DNA from: Lachnospira multipara LB2003
Lineage (GTDB): Bacteria; Bacillota; Clostridia; Lachnospirales; Lachnospiraceae
Reading direction: 5' to 3'
Assembly (NCBI RefSeq): GCF_000702205.1
Contig: NZ_JNKW01000014.1
Span: 1-52,087, forward strand
DNA length: 52,087 nt
Part shown: one piece after another, positions 33,939-42,869 of the stretch
Position numbering within the stretch: position 1 is the stretch's first letter
Layout of the letters: each line of letters begins with the position of its first letter
Notes under the pieces: generated by a model
Told to the model about the DNA's origin: nothing
Seen by the model: only the letters and a program-made list of their open reading frames with translations
Databases searched by the model: none
Program-made: the position numbers and the translations under genes

Positions 33939-35624
33939 ATGGATAATAAGAATAATATTGTTTATTTAGAGGAGTTAGTAGAGCTTTTTAGCGATAAGAT
34001 AGGGAAAGTATATCCTTTTTTTGTTGACTATAAACAGCAGCAGGTGCATTGGTCAGAAGAATTAAAGGATTTAATAGGCTTACCATCTTGTGACATGAAC
34101 GTGGTTGATTCAGAGGCATATTATAACTCATGTATTCATCCAGTGGATAGGGTTAGATATATAGAGTTTGCAGATAGCTTATTTAGTGGTGAGATAGACG
34201 TTTTTAATATTTCATATCACATTAAGACTGTATCTGGCAAATATATTTATTGTACAACTAGAGCTAGATTAATTAAAAATAGCAATAGAGAGCCAAAGTT
34301 TTTCTTTGGAGTTGTAGAAAATGTTGATTTTACTTTTGGATTAGATGCTATTGCCGGAATTAATAATAAGACTGCACTAAATAATGAGCTTAGATTAGTT
34401 CAGATAGAAGATGTGCCATGTAAGGTTTTATTTATTGGTCTTAGAAATTTTAGTAAGGTTAATTCTATATATGGATATGAGAATGGTAATGAGGTTATAA
34501 GTAATATAGCTAAGTACATTAGTGACAAGGTGGATCAAAAAAATTGTTACAAGTGTGATGGCCTTCGATTTGCTATTGTTTCTAAAAATGAAGAATATAG
34601 TAATGATGACTTAATTAAAATCTATGAGGATGTAAGAGATTATATTAAAAACGGAATTATTGTTAATGATGTTCATATTAGTGTTGAATGTTATGGCGGG
34701 TTAATTGATTCTAATGATTATGAAGATATGGAAAGTACATTTGATAGGGTATTTTACTATGTTGTTGGGTATGCTAAGAAAAATAGTGAGAAGTCATTTG
34801 ATATTTATGACAACGAATATATGAATCTAAGTAGAAGTAAGCAAAAAATTCGGGATGAGGTTACAAGGGCTTTGCATAAAAATTTTAGGGGCTTTTATTT
34901 AGTATATCAGCCAATTGTTGATGCTAATACAGAATCAATAATAGGTATGGAAGCATTGCTTAGGTGGAATAGTGAAACGGGAAGCTCTTTATTACCAGCT
35001 TCTTTTATGGAATATGTTGAAGAAGATCCTTTATTCTATGAATTAGGTAATTGGATTATTAAAAAAGCTGTAAGTGAAGGCAAGGAACTTATAAAGAATA
35101 ATAAGAAATTCTATATAAGTTTAAATATATCTGAAAATCAAATTCAAGATGATAGATTTATACATGATTTAGAGAAGATTTTAGAGGAAGAAAAAATTCC
35201 CTATGAAAATATTCATTTAGAGTTAACAACTAAATATAGAACATTGCAACAAGCAGATATTAAAAATAAGGTTATATATTTAAAAACCAAGGGAGTTAAT
35301 ATTGTAATTGATAATTATGGTAGAGGAAATGCCTCTGTAGAGCTTTTTTATAAGTATCCAATAAATAAAATTAAGATTGAAAAAGATTTCATTGATGATA
35401 TTAGAAATAATAAAAATAAGTCAATTATACTTAAATCATTAACTGATTGCATGAGAAATCTAAATATGAAAGTGTGCGTAGTTGGCATTGAAACTGAGGA
35501 ATTAATGGAATATATAAGGGCTAATTATTATATTACATCTTTTCAAGGTTATTACTATGGCAAGCCGATGGTAATTGATAGGTTTAAACTATATTATGAT
35601 GATAGGCTTGTTAAATATGAGTAA
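33939..35624 (+). CDS. PAS - degenerate GGDEF - degenerate EAL protein
   Basis: 561 residues, no membrane span. About 20-130 is a PAS_3-like sensor (VHWSEELKDLIGL ... FFFGVVENVDF), then a GGDEF fold with the signature replaced by DGLRF (207-211), then an EAL domain (about 310-560). EAL itself is kept (338-340), but the metal-loop DD is D458-N459 (IDNYGRG) and the usual AEGVET reads VGIET, losing a conserved glutamate. Both catalytic activities are probably lost, leaving a likely c-di-GMP-binding or purely protein-interaction role. It is monocistronic, with AGAGGGG upstream of the start. Confidence 0.82.
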   Translation: MDNKNNIVYLEELVELFSDKIGKVYPFFVDYKQQQVHWSEELKDLIGLPSCDMNVVDSEAYYNSCIHPVDRVRYIEFADSLFSGEIDVFNISYHIKTVSGKYIYCTTRARLIKNSNREPKFFFGVVENVDFTFGLDAIAGINNKTALNNELRLVQIEDVPCKVLFIGLRNFSKVNSIYGYENGNEVISNIAKYISDKVDQKNCYKCDGLRFAIVSKNEEYSNDDLIKIYEDVRDYIKNGIIVNDVHISVECYGGLIDSNDYEDMESTFDRVFYYVVGYAKKNSEKSFDIYDNEYMNLSRSKQKIRDEVTRALHKNFRGFYLVYQPIVDANTESIIGMEALLRWNSETGSSLLPASFMEYVEEDPLFYELGNWIIKKAVSEGKELIKNNKKFYISLNISENQIQDDRFIHDLEKILEEEKIPYENIHLELTTKYRTLQQADIKNKVIYLKTKGVNIVIDNYGRGNASVELFYKYPINKIKIEKDFIDDIRNNKNKSIILKSLTDCMRNLNMKVCVVGIETEELMEYIRANYYITSFQGYYYGKPMVIDRFKLYYDDRLVKYE

Positions 35625-35652
35625 AATTAGTTTATAGTGTGGATTTAGAGTA

Positions 35653-35682
35653 TTGAGTTTTGGCTTTGGGTTAATTTATAAT
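35653..35682 (+). promoter_or_regulatory. Promoter of proA
   Basis: TTGAGT at 35653-35658, an 18-base spacer and TATAAT at 35677-35682, about 38 bases before the start codon. Confidence 0.6.
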
Positions 35683-35719
35683 GGTTTTGTAGTTTATGTG
35701 TTAGTTAGGAGGAAGTGAC

Positions 35720-37018
35720 ATGTCAGTAAGAGAAGATGTTATAAAAATGAGAGAAGTGTCTATGGATTTAGCGGCTTCTTCTATAGAATTGCGAAACAAA
35801 GCCCTAGAAGCAATAGCGAAGAGTCTAGAACTTAGAAAAGAAGAGGTTTTTAAAGCTAATAGTATAGATTTAATTAATGCCGATTCTTTAGATGTATCTG
35901 AATCTGTTAAAAAGAGACTTAAATTTGATGAACACAAATTAAGGGATGTATTAACAGGAATTAGACAGCTTGAAACCTTAGATGATCCAGTTGGAAAAAT
36001 TACTTTAAATAGGGAACTAGATGAGGGACTTATATTAAAGAGAGTAACTGTGCCAATTGGTGTAATTGGAGTTATTTTTGAGGCAAGACCTGATGCCCTA
36101 GTTCAGATTGCCACACTTTGTATTAAGAGTGGTAATTGCGCTATCTTAAAGGGTGGCAAGGAAACAAAGGAAAGTAATAAATGCCTTTTTGAAATTATTA
36201 GAGATGCAGTTATAAGTGTTGGACTTCCTAAGATGTGTCTTATGCAGGCAGAGGCCCATTCTGAAATTGATGAATTATTAAAGTGTGATGGCCTTGTGGA
36301 TTTACTTATTCCAAGGGGTTCTAATAAGTTTGTGCAATATATTATGAATAATACTAAGATACCGGTTATGGGACATGCAGATGGTATTTGTCATATTTAT
36401 ATTGATAAGGATGCCAATAAAGATATTGCAATTCCTGTGGTTGTAGATGCCAAGACACAGTATAGTGCAGCATGTAATGCGGTGGAAACAATCCTTGTCC
36501 ATAAGGATATTGCAAAGACAATACTTATAGATTTAATTAAGACATTACAAGCTAAAGATGTAGTTGTTAATGCAGATTCTAGAGTAGTTAATTTTGTTAA
36601 AAATGAAATGGATGAAATTAATGTTAATGAAATAGCTGATGATGGATTTAACGTGGAATATTCAAGATTTGAGCTTGGTATTAAGATTGTAGATTCCCTA
36701 GAGGATGCAATAAAGCATATTAATAAATTCGGTTCACATCATACAGATTGTATAATTACTGATAATAAAGAGGCAGCAGATAAATTCCAGAATATGGTTG
36801 ATTCTGCTGGGGTTTACGTAAATGTATCTACAAGATTTGCAGACGGATTTAGATATGGCTTTGGTGCTGAGGTAGGAATTAGTACAAGTAAGATACATGC
36901 AAGAGGTCCTGTAGGACTTGAAGGTCTTGTAACTTATAAGTATAAGCTTGTGGGAAATGGACAGATAGTATCTGATTATGCCACTGGAAAATCTAAATTT
37001 ACCCATAGAGATATATAA
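35720..37018 (+). CDS. proA: Glutamate-5-semialdehyde dehydrogenase (ProA)
   Basis: NADPH-dependent reductase of gamma-glutamyl phosphate, the second step of proline synthesis. The aldehyde dehydrogenase-like fold shows RVTVPIGVIGVIFEARPDA, ILKGGKETKESN, LIPRGSN and the catalytic C252 within AKTQYSAACNAVET. 432 residues. proB, usually next to it, is not in this window, so ProB must be encoded elsewhere. GGAGG precedes the start. Confidence 0.96.
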   Translation: MSVREDVIKMREVSMDLAASSIELRNKALEAIAKSLELRKEEVFKANSIDLINADSLDVSESVKKRLKFDEHKLRDVLTGIRQLETLDDPVGKITLNRELDEGLILKRVTVPIGVIGVIFEARPDALVQIATLCIKSGNCAILKGGKETKESNKCLFEIIRDAVISVGLPKMCLMQAEAHSEIDELLKCDGLVDLLIPRGSNKFVQYIMNNTKIPVMGHADGICHIYIDKDANKDIAIPVVVDAKTQYSAACNAVETILVHKDIAKTILIDLIKTLQAKDVVVNADSRVVNFVKNEMDEINVNEIADDGFNVEYSRFELGIKIVDSLEDAIKHINKFGSHHTDCIITDNKEAADKFQNMVDSAGVYVNVSTRFADGFRYGFGAEVGISTSKIHARGPVGLEGLVTYKYKLVGNGQIVSDYATGKSKFTHRDI

Positions 37019-37035
37019 ATCTAAACAAATTATTA

Positions 37036-37047
37036 ATTGTATACAAT
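37036..37047 (+). promoter_or_regulatory. Palindrome upstream of the MarR-ABC promoter (operator O1)
   Basis: Perfect 12-bp palindrome ATTGTATACAAT just upstream of the -35. Shares the GTATAC core with O2 at 37082-37093. Confidence 0.55.
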
Positions 37048-37051
37048 ACAG

Positions 37052-37079
37052 TTGAAAAATATAAAAGAAATGTTATAAT
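37052..37079 (+). promoter_or_regulatory. Promoter of the marR-ABC exporter operon
   Basis: TTGAAA at 37052-37057, a 16-base spacer and TATAAT at 37074-37079. It lies between two GTATAC palindromes. Confidence 0.65.
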
Positions 37080-37135
37080 ACTTCGTATACGAATTGTTAG
37101 GTGACGAACTATTCGTGTGCGAAGTATTTTTTATT
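37078..37135 (+). terminator. Terminator after proA that also contains operator-like palindromes
   Basis: A 17-bp stem (ATACTTCGTATACGAAT at 37078-37094 with ATTCGTGTGCGAAGTAT at 37111-37127, two G-U pairs) followed by a T-rich tract. The left arm contains the perfect palindrome TTCGTATACGAA (37082-37093) and the right arm TTCGTGTGCGAA. The expected transcription start of the next operon falls inside the left arm, so transcripts from that promoter would not form the full hairpin. Confidence 0.75.
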
Positions 37136-37192
37136 TTTAAGGATGCTTGGATTTGTTACCGAGAGACAATGGGTATACGAAAGGAATAAGAT

Positions 37193-37624
37193 ATGAATGA
37201 AAGCGCAGTAAGTAGATTATGTAAGCTTGATAGAGTGATAAAGAGAAGATTTGATAAGCTAGCAGATTCTACTGGAATAAATGGTGCTGAGGGTAGAGTT
37301 ATACATTATTTAATCCTTAACCAGGACAAGATTACATTTCAAAAGGATGTGGAAATTGAATTCGATCTAAGACCGTCTTCAGCTTCAGAATTATTAAAGA
37401 GAATGGAAAAAAAGGGGCTTATTGAAAGAATGAGCGTAGAAAGCGATGCTAGACTTAAAAAAATTGTCCTAACAGATAAATCTAGGGAACACGAAGAACG
37501 CATAACAAGAGATTTACTTAAATTTGAGGCAGATACACAAGTTGGTATTAGCGATGAAGATTTAGATGTTTTCGATAGGGTCACTAATATTATTATGGCC
37601 AATCTTAAAAACATAAATGATTAA
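37193..37624 (+). CDS. MarR-family regulator of the ABC exporter
   Basis: A 143-residue winged-helix protein: helix-turn-helix around DVEIEFDLRPSSASELLKRM and wing SVESDARLKKIVLT. It begins an operon with two ABC half-transporters 23 and 11 bases apart, the usual layout for drug-efflux regulation. GTATAC palindromes flank its promoter, and a third partial one (GGTATACGAAA) ends 11 bases before the start codon, suggesting autoregulation. The inducer is unknown. Confidence 0.9.
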   Translation: MNESAVSRLCKLDRVIKRRFDKLADSTGINGAEGRVIHYLILNQDKITFQKDVEIEFDLRPSSASELLKRMEKKGLIERMSVESDARLKKIVLTDKSREHEERITRDLLKFEADTQVGISDEDLDVFDRVTNIIMANLKNIND

Positions 37625-37647
37625 AATGAAAGGAAAGAAAGTTATTT

Positions 37648-39390
37648 ATGATTAGAATTGTAAAGTCTTTAATGGGTAGTATTAGGGAATACAAAAAGAC
37701 TTCTATTTTAACACCACTTTTTGTTACATTAGAAGTTATACTTGAATGTATTATTCCATTAATTATGGCAGAACTAATTAATGACATGACAGGTGAATCC
37801 ATGACACCTATTATAAAATATGGACTTATATTATTCGTAATGGCTATGGCATCACTTTTTTGTGGAACTATGTCAGCTAGATATGGTGCAACAGCTTCAG
37901 CTGGTTTTGCAAAGAACTTAAGACAGGACGTATTCTTTAAAATTCAGGATTTTTCATTTGCAGATGTAGATAGATTTTCAACATCTTCACTTGTAACACG
38001 TCTTACAACAGATATTACTAATGTACAGAATGCATATCAAATGGTAATTAGAGTTGCTGTTAGAACTCCACTTATGCTTATCTTCTCAGTTGTAATGAGT
38101 TTTACAATTAATGTTAAGATGGCACTTATTTTTGTGTGTATTATACCTTTTCTTGCATTTGTTCTTTTTGGAATCTTTTTCAAGGTTCATCCAATTTTTA
38201 AGAGAATTTTCAAGAAGTATGATGCAATGAATAATTCAGTTCAGGAAAATGTTTCTGCAATTAGAGTTGTTAAGTCTTTTGTTAGAGAAGACTATGAAAC
38301 TAAGAAATTTTTTAAAGCTTCAGATGATGTAAGAGGAGAATTTACACGAGCTGAAAAGCTTATTGCTCTAAATACACCAACAATGATGCTTAGTATGTTT
38401 ACATCAATTTTACTTGTATGCTTTATTGGTTCACAGATTATTGTAAACTCAGGTGCTACAAGCCTTTCAACTGGTGAGTTATCATCACTTTTAACTTATG
38501 GTGTACAGATTCTTACATCTCTTATGATGTTCTCTTTTGTATTTATTATGGTGTCAATGGCAGCAGAATCTGCAGATCGTATTGTAGAAGTACTTGAGAC
38601 AGAAAGTAGCTTAAAGTCACCAGAAAATGGCAAGACAGAAATCAGAGATGGCGCAATTGATTTTGATGATGTTTCATTTAAATATAAGAAAACTAGTGAA
38701 AACTATGCTCTTACTAATATTAATCTTCATATTAAATCAGGTCAGACAGTTGGTATTATAGGTGGTACAGGTGATTCAAAGACATCACTTATTCAGCTTA
38801 TTCCAAGACTTTACGATACAACAAAGGGTATGGTAAGAGTAGGCGGAACTGACGTAAGAGATTATGACTTAGTAGCCCTACGTGACGCAGTTTCAGTTGT
38901 ATTACAAAAAAATGTCCTATTCTCAGGAACAATTAAGGAAAATCTTCGTTGGGGTAATAAGGAAGCTACAGATGAGCAGATCAAAGAAGCTTGTGAGCTT
39001 GCTTGCGCTGATGAATTTATTCAGGGCTTCCCAGATAAGTATGACACTTATATTGAACAAGGTGGTACTAATGTATCAGGTGGTCAGAAGCAGAGATTAT
39101 GTATTGCTAGAGCACTTCTTAAAAATCCTAAGGTATTAATCATGGATGATTCAACTAGTGCTGTTGATACTAAGACAGATGCACTTATTCGTGCAGCTCT
39201 TGCAAAATATCTTCCTGAAACAACTAAGATTATTATTGCACAGCGTGTTTCATCAGTTCAGGATGCAGACCTTATCTTAGTTCTAGATCAGGGTAGAATT
39301 GTTGAAAAGGGTACTCATGATGAACTTGTAGCCCTTGGAGGAATTTACAACGAAGTATTTGAATCACAGACTAAGTCAAAGGAAGAATAG
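37648..39390 (+). CDS. ABC exporter half-transporter, degenerate-site subunit
   Basis: Six membrane spans (about 15-300) and a C-terminal ATPase domain, 580 residues. The ATPase has degenerate catalytic features: Walker B ends D500-D501 instead of D-E, and the switch histidine is Q532 (IIAQRVSS). Such a pattern is known for one subunit of heterodimeric type IV exporters (TM287/288, BmrCD, LmrCD type). Unusually, Walker A reads GGTGDSKT (372-379), with serine replacing the invariant glycine before the lysine. Signature VSGGQKQR is intact. The partner is encoded 11 bases downstream. Confidence 0.92.
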   Translation: MIRIVKSLMGSIREYKKTSILTPLFVTLEVILECIIPLIMAELINDMTGESMTPIIKYGLILFVMAMASLFCGTMSARYGATASAGFAKNLRQDVFFKIQDFSFADVDRFSTSSLVTRLTTDITNVQNAYQMVIRVAVRTPLMLIFSVVMSFTINVKMALIFVCIIPFLAFVLFGIFFKVHPIFKRIFKKYDAMNNSVQENVSAIRVVKSFVREDYETKKFFKASDDVRGEFTRAEKLIALNTPTMMLSMFTSILLVCFIGSQIIVNSGATSLSTGELSSLLTYGVQILTSLMMFSFVFIMVSMAAESADRIVEVLETESSLKSPENGKTEIRDGAIDFDDVSFKYKKTSENYALTNINLHIKSGQTVGIIGGTGDSKTSLIQLIPRLYDTTKGMVRVGGTDVRDYDLVALRDAVSVVLQKNVLFSGTIKENLRWGNKEATDEQIKEACELACADEFIQGFPDKYDTYIEQGGTNVSGGQKQRLCIARALLKNPKVLIMDDSTSAVDTKTDALIRAALAKYLPETTKIIIAQRVSSVQDADLILVLDQGRIVEKGTHDELVALGGIYNEVFESQTKSKEE

Positions 39391-39401
39391 GAGGTAGATG
39401 T

Positions 39402-41318
39402 ATGAATAAGAAAAATGTAGAAAAAGACAATACATTTGGCAGATTAATAGGCTACGTATTCAAGCATTATGCTCCTCAATTAGTAGTAACTATTATTTGT
39501 ATAGTAATTGCAGCTCTTGCATCTGTAATTGCAACAATTTTCTTACAAAGAATTATTGATGAAGTAATAACTCCAGCCATGGGACTTGGCATGGATGCAG
39601 TTTGGTCTAAGTTTATTGGAATAATAATAACAATGGGCGTTATTTATGTACTTGGTGTGTTAGCATCATTTATATATACAAGGCTTATGGCAACAGTAAC
39701 GCAAGGTACATTGATGCATTTAAGAAATGATATGTTTGAAAAAATGCAGACATTACCTATTAAGTATTTTGATACACATGCTCATGGTGACATCATGAGT
39801 ACATATACTAATGATACAGATGCTATTAGACAGTTAATTGGACAGAGTTTACCACAGCTTTTCCAAAGTTCTCTTACAATTATAGGCATAATTATAATGA
39901 TGTTAAGCTATAGTATTTGGCTTACAATAGTAGTTGGTATTTTTATTTTCCTTATGACAAGAGTTGTAAAAAACTTTGGTGGTAAGTCTGCTAAATATAT
40001 GATTGATCAGCAAAGAACTCTTGCTAAAGAAGAGGGTTTTGTTGAGGAAATGATGGAAGGCGCTAAGGTAATTAAGGTCTTTAATCATGAAACAGAAAGT
40101 AAGAATGATTTTAAGAAAATCAATGAAGACTTGTTCCTTGCTAGTGAGAGAGCTAATAAGTATGGTAATATGCTTATGCCAGTCCTTGCTAATATTGGTA
40201 ATATCCTTTACGTTGTGCTTGCTGTAATTGGTGGCTTATTAGTATATTTAAAGGTTTACAATTTAAGCTTACAAAATATCGTTATGGGCGTTAGTGGAAC
40301 AGTAACACTTGGTATTATTATTTCATTCCTTTCAATGGCAAGACAGTTATCGCAGACAGTAGGTCAGGTTTCTATGCAGGTATCTATGATTGCTATGGGT
40401 CTTGCTGGTGCTAAACGAGTATTTGAGCTTATGGATGAAACACCTGAATTTGATGAAGGTTATGTTACACTTGTAAGAGCTAAGTATAACGAAGCTGGTG
40501 AGCTTGTGGAAGCTAACGAAGATACATCTCTTTGGGCTTGGAAGCACCCTCATAAGGCAGATGGAACAGTAACTTATACACCACTTAAGGGTGACATTGT
40601 TCTTGAAGATGTTGACTTTGGTTATGTTAAGAATAAGTTAGTATTGCATGATGTTTCATTATATGCTAAGCCTGGTCAGAAAATTGCCTTTGTTGGTGCA
40701 ACTGGTGCAGGTAAAACAACAATTACTAACCTTATTAATAGATTCTATGATATTGAAGATGGTAAGATTAGATATGATGGAATTAATATAAATAAGATTA
40801 GAAAAACAGACCTTAGAAAATCTCTTGGTATTGTATTACAGGAAGTTAACCTATTTACAGGTACAGTATTAGACAATATTAGATATGGTAAGTTAGATGC
40901 TACAGATGAAGAATGTATTGCAGCTGCTAAGTTAGCTAATGCACATCACTTCATTGAAAGATTACCAGATGGATATAATACAATGCTTACAGCCAATGGT
41001 GCTAACCTTTCACAAGGACAAAGACAGTTATTATCAATTGCAAGAGCTGCAGTTGCTAATCCACCAGTTATGATCTTGGATGAAGCTACATCTTCAATTG
41101 ATACAAGAACAGAAGCTATTGTTCAGGCAGGTATGGATAACCTTATGTTTGGTAGAACAGTATTTGTAATAGCACATAGACTTTCAACAGTAAGAAATAG
41201 CCAGGCTATTATGGTACTTGACCATGGTAGAATTATTGAAAGAGGTGACCATGATACCTTAATTGAACAGAAGGGAACATATTACCAGTTATATACAGGT
41301 GCATTTGAACTTGAATAA
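39402..41318 (+). CDS. ABC exporter half-transporter, catalytic subunit
   Basis: 638 residues: six membrane spans (about 20-330), a connector with an extra charged insertion (about 360-395), and an ATPase domain. Walker A is canonical (GATGAGKT, 432-439), the catalytic glutamate is E561 (LDEATSS) and the switch histidine is present (AHRLST). Its signature is LSQGQ (536-540), the form seen in the partner that completes the degenerate site. Thus the two proteins match as an asymmetric heterodimer. Substrate is likely a drug or lipid-like compound, but this is not determined. Confidence 0.93.
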   Translation: MNKKNVEKDNTFGRLIGYVFKHYAPQLVVTIICIVIAALASVIATIFLQRIIDEVITPAMGLGMDAVWSKFIGIIITMGVIYVLGVLASFIYTRLMATVTQGTLMHLRNDMFEKMQTLPIKYFDTHAHGDIMSTYTNDTDAIRQLIGQSLPQLFQSSLTIIGIIIMMLSYSIWLTIVVGIFIFLMTRVVKNFGGKSAKYMIDQQRTLAKEEGFVEEMMEGAKVIKVFNHETESKNDFKKINEDLFLASERANKYGNMLMPVLANIGNILYVVLAVIGGLLVYLKVYNLSLQNIVMGVSGTVTLGIIISFLSMARQLSQTVGQVSMQVSMIAMGLAGAKRVFELMDETPEFDEGYVTLVRAKYNEAGELVEANEDTSLWAWKHPHKADGTVTYTPLKGDIVLEDVDFGYVKNKLVLHDVSLYAKPGQKIAFVGATGAGKTTITNLINRFYDIEDGKIRYDGININKIRKTDLRKSLGIVLQEVNLFTGTVLDNIRYGKLDATDEECIAAAKLANAHHFIERLPDGYNTMLTANGANLSQGQRQLLSIARAAVANPPVMILDEATSSIDTRTEAIVQAGMDNLMFGRTVFVIAHRLSTVRNSQAIMVLDHGRIIERGDHDTLIEQKGTYYQLYTGAFELE

Positions 41319-41361
41319 ATAAAAATCTAGTGTTTTTATAAAGGTTTTATTATGTTATAAT

Positions 41362-41396
41362 AATGGCGTTGTCTAAAAAGATAACGCCATTTTTTA
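41362..41396 (+). terminator. Intrinsic terminator of the ABC operon
   Basis: A 12-bp stem (AATGGCGTTGTC at 41362-41373 with GATAACGCCATT at 41380-41391, one G-U pair) and a T run. A TATAAT at 41356-41361 immediately precedes the left arm and could serve the HD-GYP gene. Confidence 0.88.
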
Positions 41397-41410
41397 TGCA
41401 AGGAGAATTT

Positions 41411-42769
41411 ATGTTTAGTAAAGGGTCAGATAGAACAACTTCATTACTCACAGCTATGCTTGTTATTCTTCTTGGCGTAATAAGTGCAGTAGTTATCATT
41501 GTTTTGAAGTACAATATAGGTAAGGCAACAGATGATTATGAAACAATAATTATGGTTAATTTATCTAATAAAGATGACATTGAAAAACTAACTGAAGACA
41601 TATATATAGAGAATTTTTATGTCTATAGTGAGGTTTTTTCTAATAGTAATTCTGAATTCATTAATAAATACGACAGGGATACAATTGAAACAGAAATTAG
41701 AGATATTCTTGCTAGACTAAAAGAGAATAAGTCAAATGATGGCTATGATGATATGTTAGAAATCATAGATAATGAAATTAATGAATATCTTGATTTAACA
41801 GGAATAGCCATAGAGAACATAAATACTGACAAGGATTTTTATGAGGTTTCAAGCCTAGATGAGGAAATATCAACGAAGATAGTAAATATTATAGAGTCAT
41901 TAAATAAGCTTGAGTCAATGATTGATGATGAGCTTAATATGGCTAAGGATACCCTTAAATTCCGCTTAATAAATATTAGTATAATCTCACTTATATCAAT
42001 TATATTTATTATAGCTACAACGGTTTTTATAGTTTACTTATGTAATATAATTACATCTAAACTTGAGGATTATAATGATGTTCTTGAATTTAAAATTAAT
42101 GAGAAGAATAGGGAGATTAGCGGTCATAATGTTAGAATTATGAATATTCAAAATTCCACTATTGATGCTATGGCTTCATTAATCGAAAGTAGAGATGGAG
42201 ATACAGGTACTCATATTGCAAGAACAAGTGCTTATGTTAGAAAGCTAGCTCAATTAGCTAGAAAGCAGGGTTATTTTACTAATATTCTTACACCAAATTA
42301 TATTGAATTTTTAGTAAAGGCGGCGCCTATGCATGATATAGGAAAGATAAATGTACCGGATTCAATCCTTAAAAAACCAGGAATTCTAACATATGATGAA
42401 TATACAACCATGCAAAATCACACTAAAGAGGGTGGAAGAATTATAAGAGAGGCCCTTGGAAGTATTGAAGAAGTGGAATTTATAAATATAGCTTCAGATG
42501 TGGCAACTTTTCATCATGAAAGATGGGATGGCAATGGCTATCCATATGGACTAAAGGGAGAAGAAATCCCAATTTCTGCAAGAATTATGGCTGTGGCAGA
42601 TGTATTTGATGCCTTAGTTTCAGAACGATGTTATAAGAAATCTTATAGCTTTGATGAAGCAATGGACATAATTAGTGACAATGTAGGAAAGCATTTTGAT
42701 CCGGTTCTTGGTAGGATTTTTGTTGAGAATAAAGAAGATATAAGAACAATAATGAATGAATTAACATAA
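41411..42769 (+). CDS. Membrane-anchored HD-GYP domain protein
   Basis: Two membrane helices (about 15-37 and about 195-220) enclose an extracytoplasmic helical region, a four-helix sensor-like arrangement. A short coiled coil (about 230-260) then leads to an HD-GYP domain with H-D in PMHDIGKINVPD and the family hallmark HHERWDGNGYPYGLKGEEIP. All metal ligands seem intact, so this is the one protein in the window likely to hydrolyse c-di-GMP or a related cyclic dinucleotide. The start at 41411 follows AAGGAG; upstream in-frame ATG 41363 lies in the terminator hairpin. Confidence 0.9.
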   Translation: MFSKGSDRTTSLLTAMLVILLGVISAVVIIVLKYNIGKATDDYETIIMVNLSNKDDIEKLTEDIYIENFYVYSEVFSNSNSEFINKYDRDTIETEIRDILARLKENKSNDGYDDMLEIIDNEINEYLDLTGIAIENINTDKDFYEVSSLDEEISTKIVNIIESLNKLESMIDDELNMAKDTLKFRLINISIISLISIIFIIATTVFIVYLCNIITSKLEDYNDVLEFKINEKNREISGHNVRIMNIQNSTIDAMASLIESRDGDTGTHIARTSAYVRKLAQLARKQGYFTNILTPNYIEFLVKAAPMHDIGKINVPDSILKKPGILTYDEYTTMQNHTKEGGRIIREALGSIEEVEFINIASDVATFHHERWDGNGYPYGLKGEEIPISARIMAVADVFDALVSERCYKKSYSFDEAMDIISDNVGKHFDPVLGRIFVENKEDIRTIMNELT

Positions 42770-42772
42770 AAT

Positions 42773-42808
42773 TACCACTTTCTATTGACAACTAGGTAGA
42801 AAGTGGTA
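42773..42808. other. Hairpin containing the -35 of the metal operon
   Basis: TACCACTTTCTA (42773-42784) pairs with TAGAAAGTGGTA (42797-42808), 12 bp. It begins four bases after the HD-GYP stop and may be a weak terminator. The -35 of the next promoter is in its loop. Confidence 0.6.
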
Positions 42809-42812
42809 TATT
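42785..42812 (+). promoter_or_regulatory. Promoter of the ArsR-HMA-ATPase operon
   Basis: Consensus TTGACA at 42785-42790, a 16-base spacer and TATATT at 42807-42812. Confidence 0.7.
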
Positions 42813-42822
42813 TAAATTAGTT

Positions 42823-42844
42823 CATATGAATAAATGCTCATATG
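42823..42844 (+). promoter_or_regulatory. ArsR/SmtB-type operator
   Basis: Inverted repeat CATATGA (42823-42829) and TCATATG (42838-42844), with a core TGAATAAATGCTCA close to the SmtB/CzrA/CadC consensus. It lies at and just after the expected transcription start, a blocking position for a repressor. Confidence 0.75.
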
Positions 42845-42869
42845 ATAAATTATAAAAAGGAGGGAACTT

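Noticed and set aside
38882-39139. 85-codon plus-strand ORF in another frame inside the first ABC gene
   Set aside because: Overlaps the ATPase core; composition matches an out-of-frame reading.
42773-42808. Hairpin after the HD-GYP gene as a full intrinsic terminator
   Set aside because: The 12-bp stem is good but only ATATTT follows instead of a real T tract; it is listed as a hairpin only.
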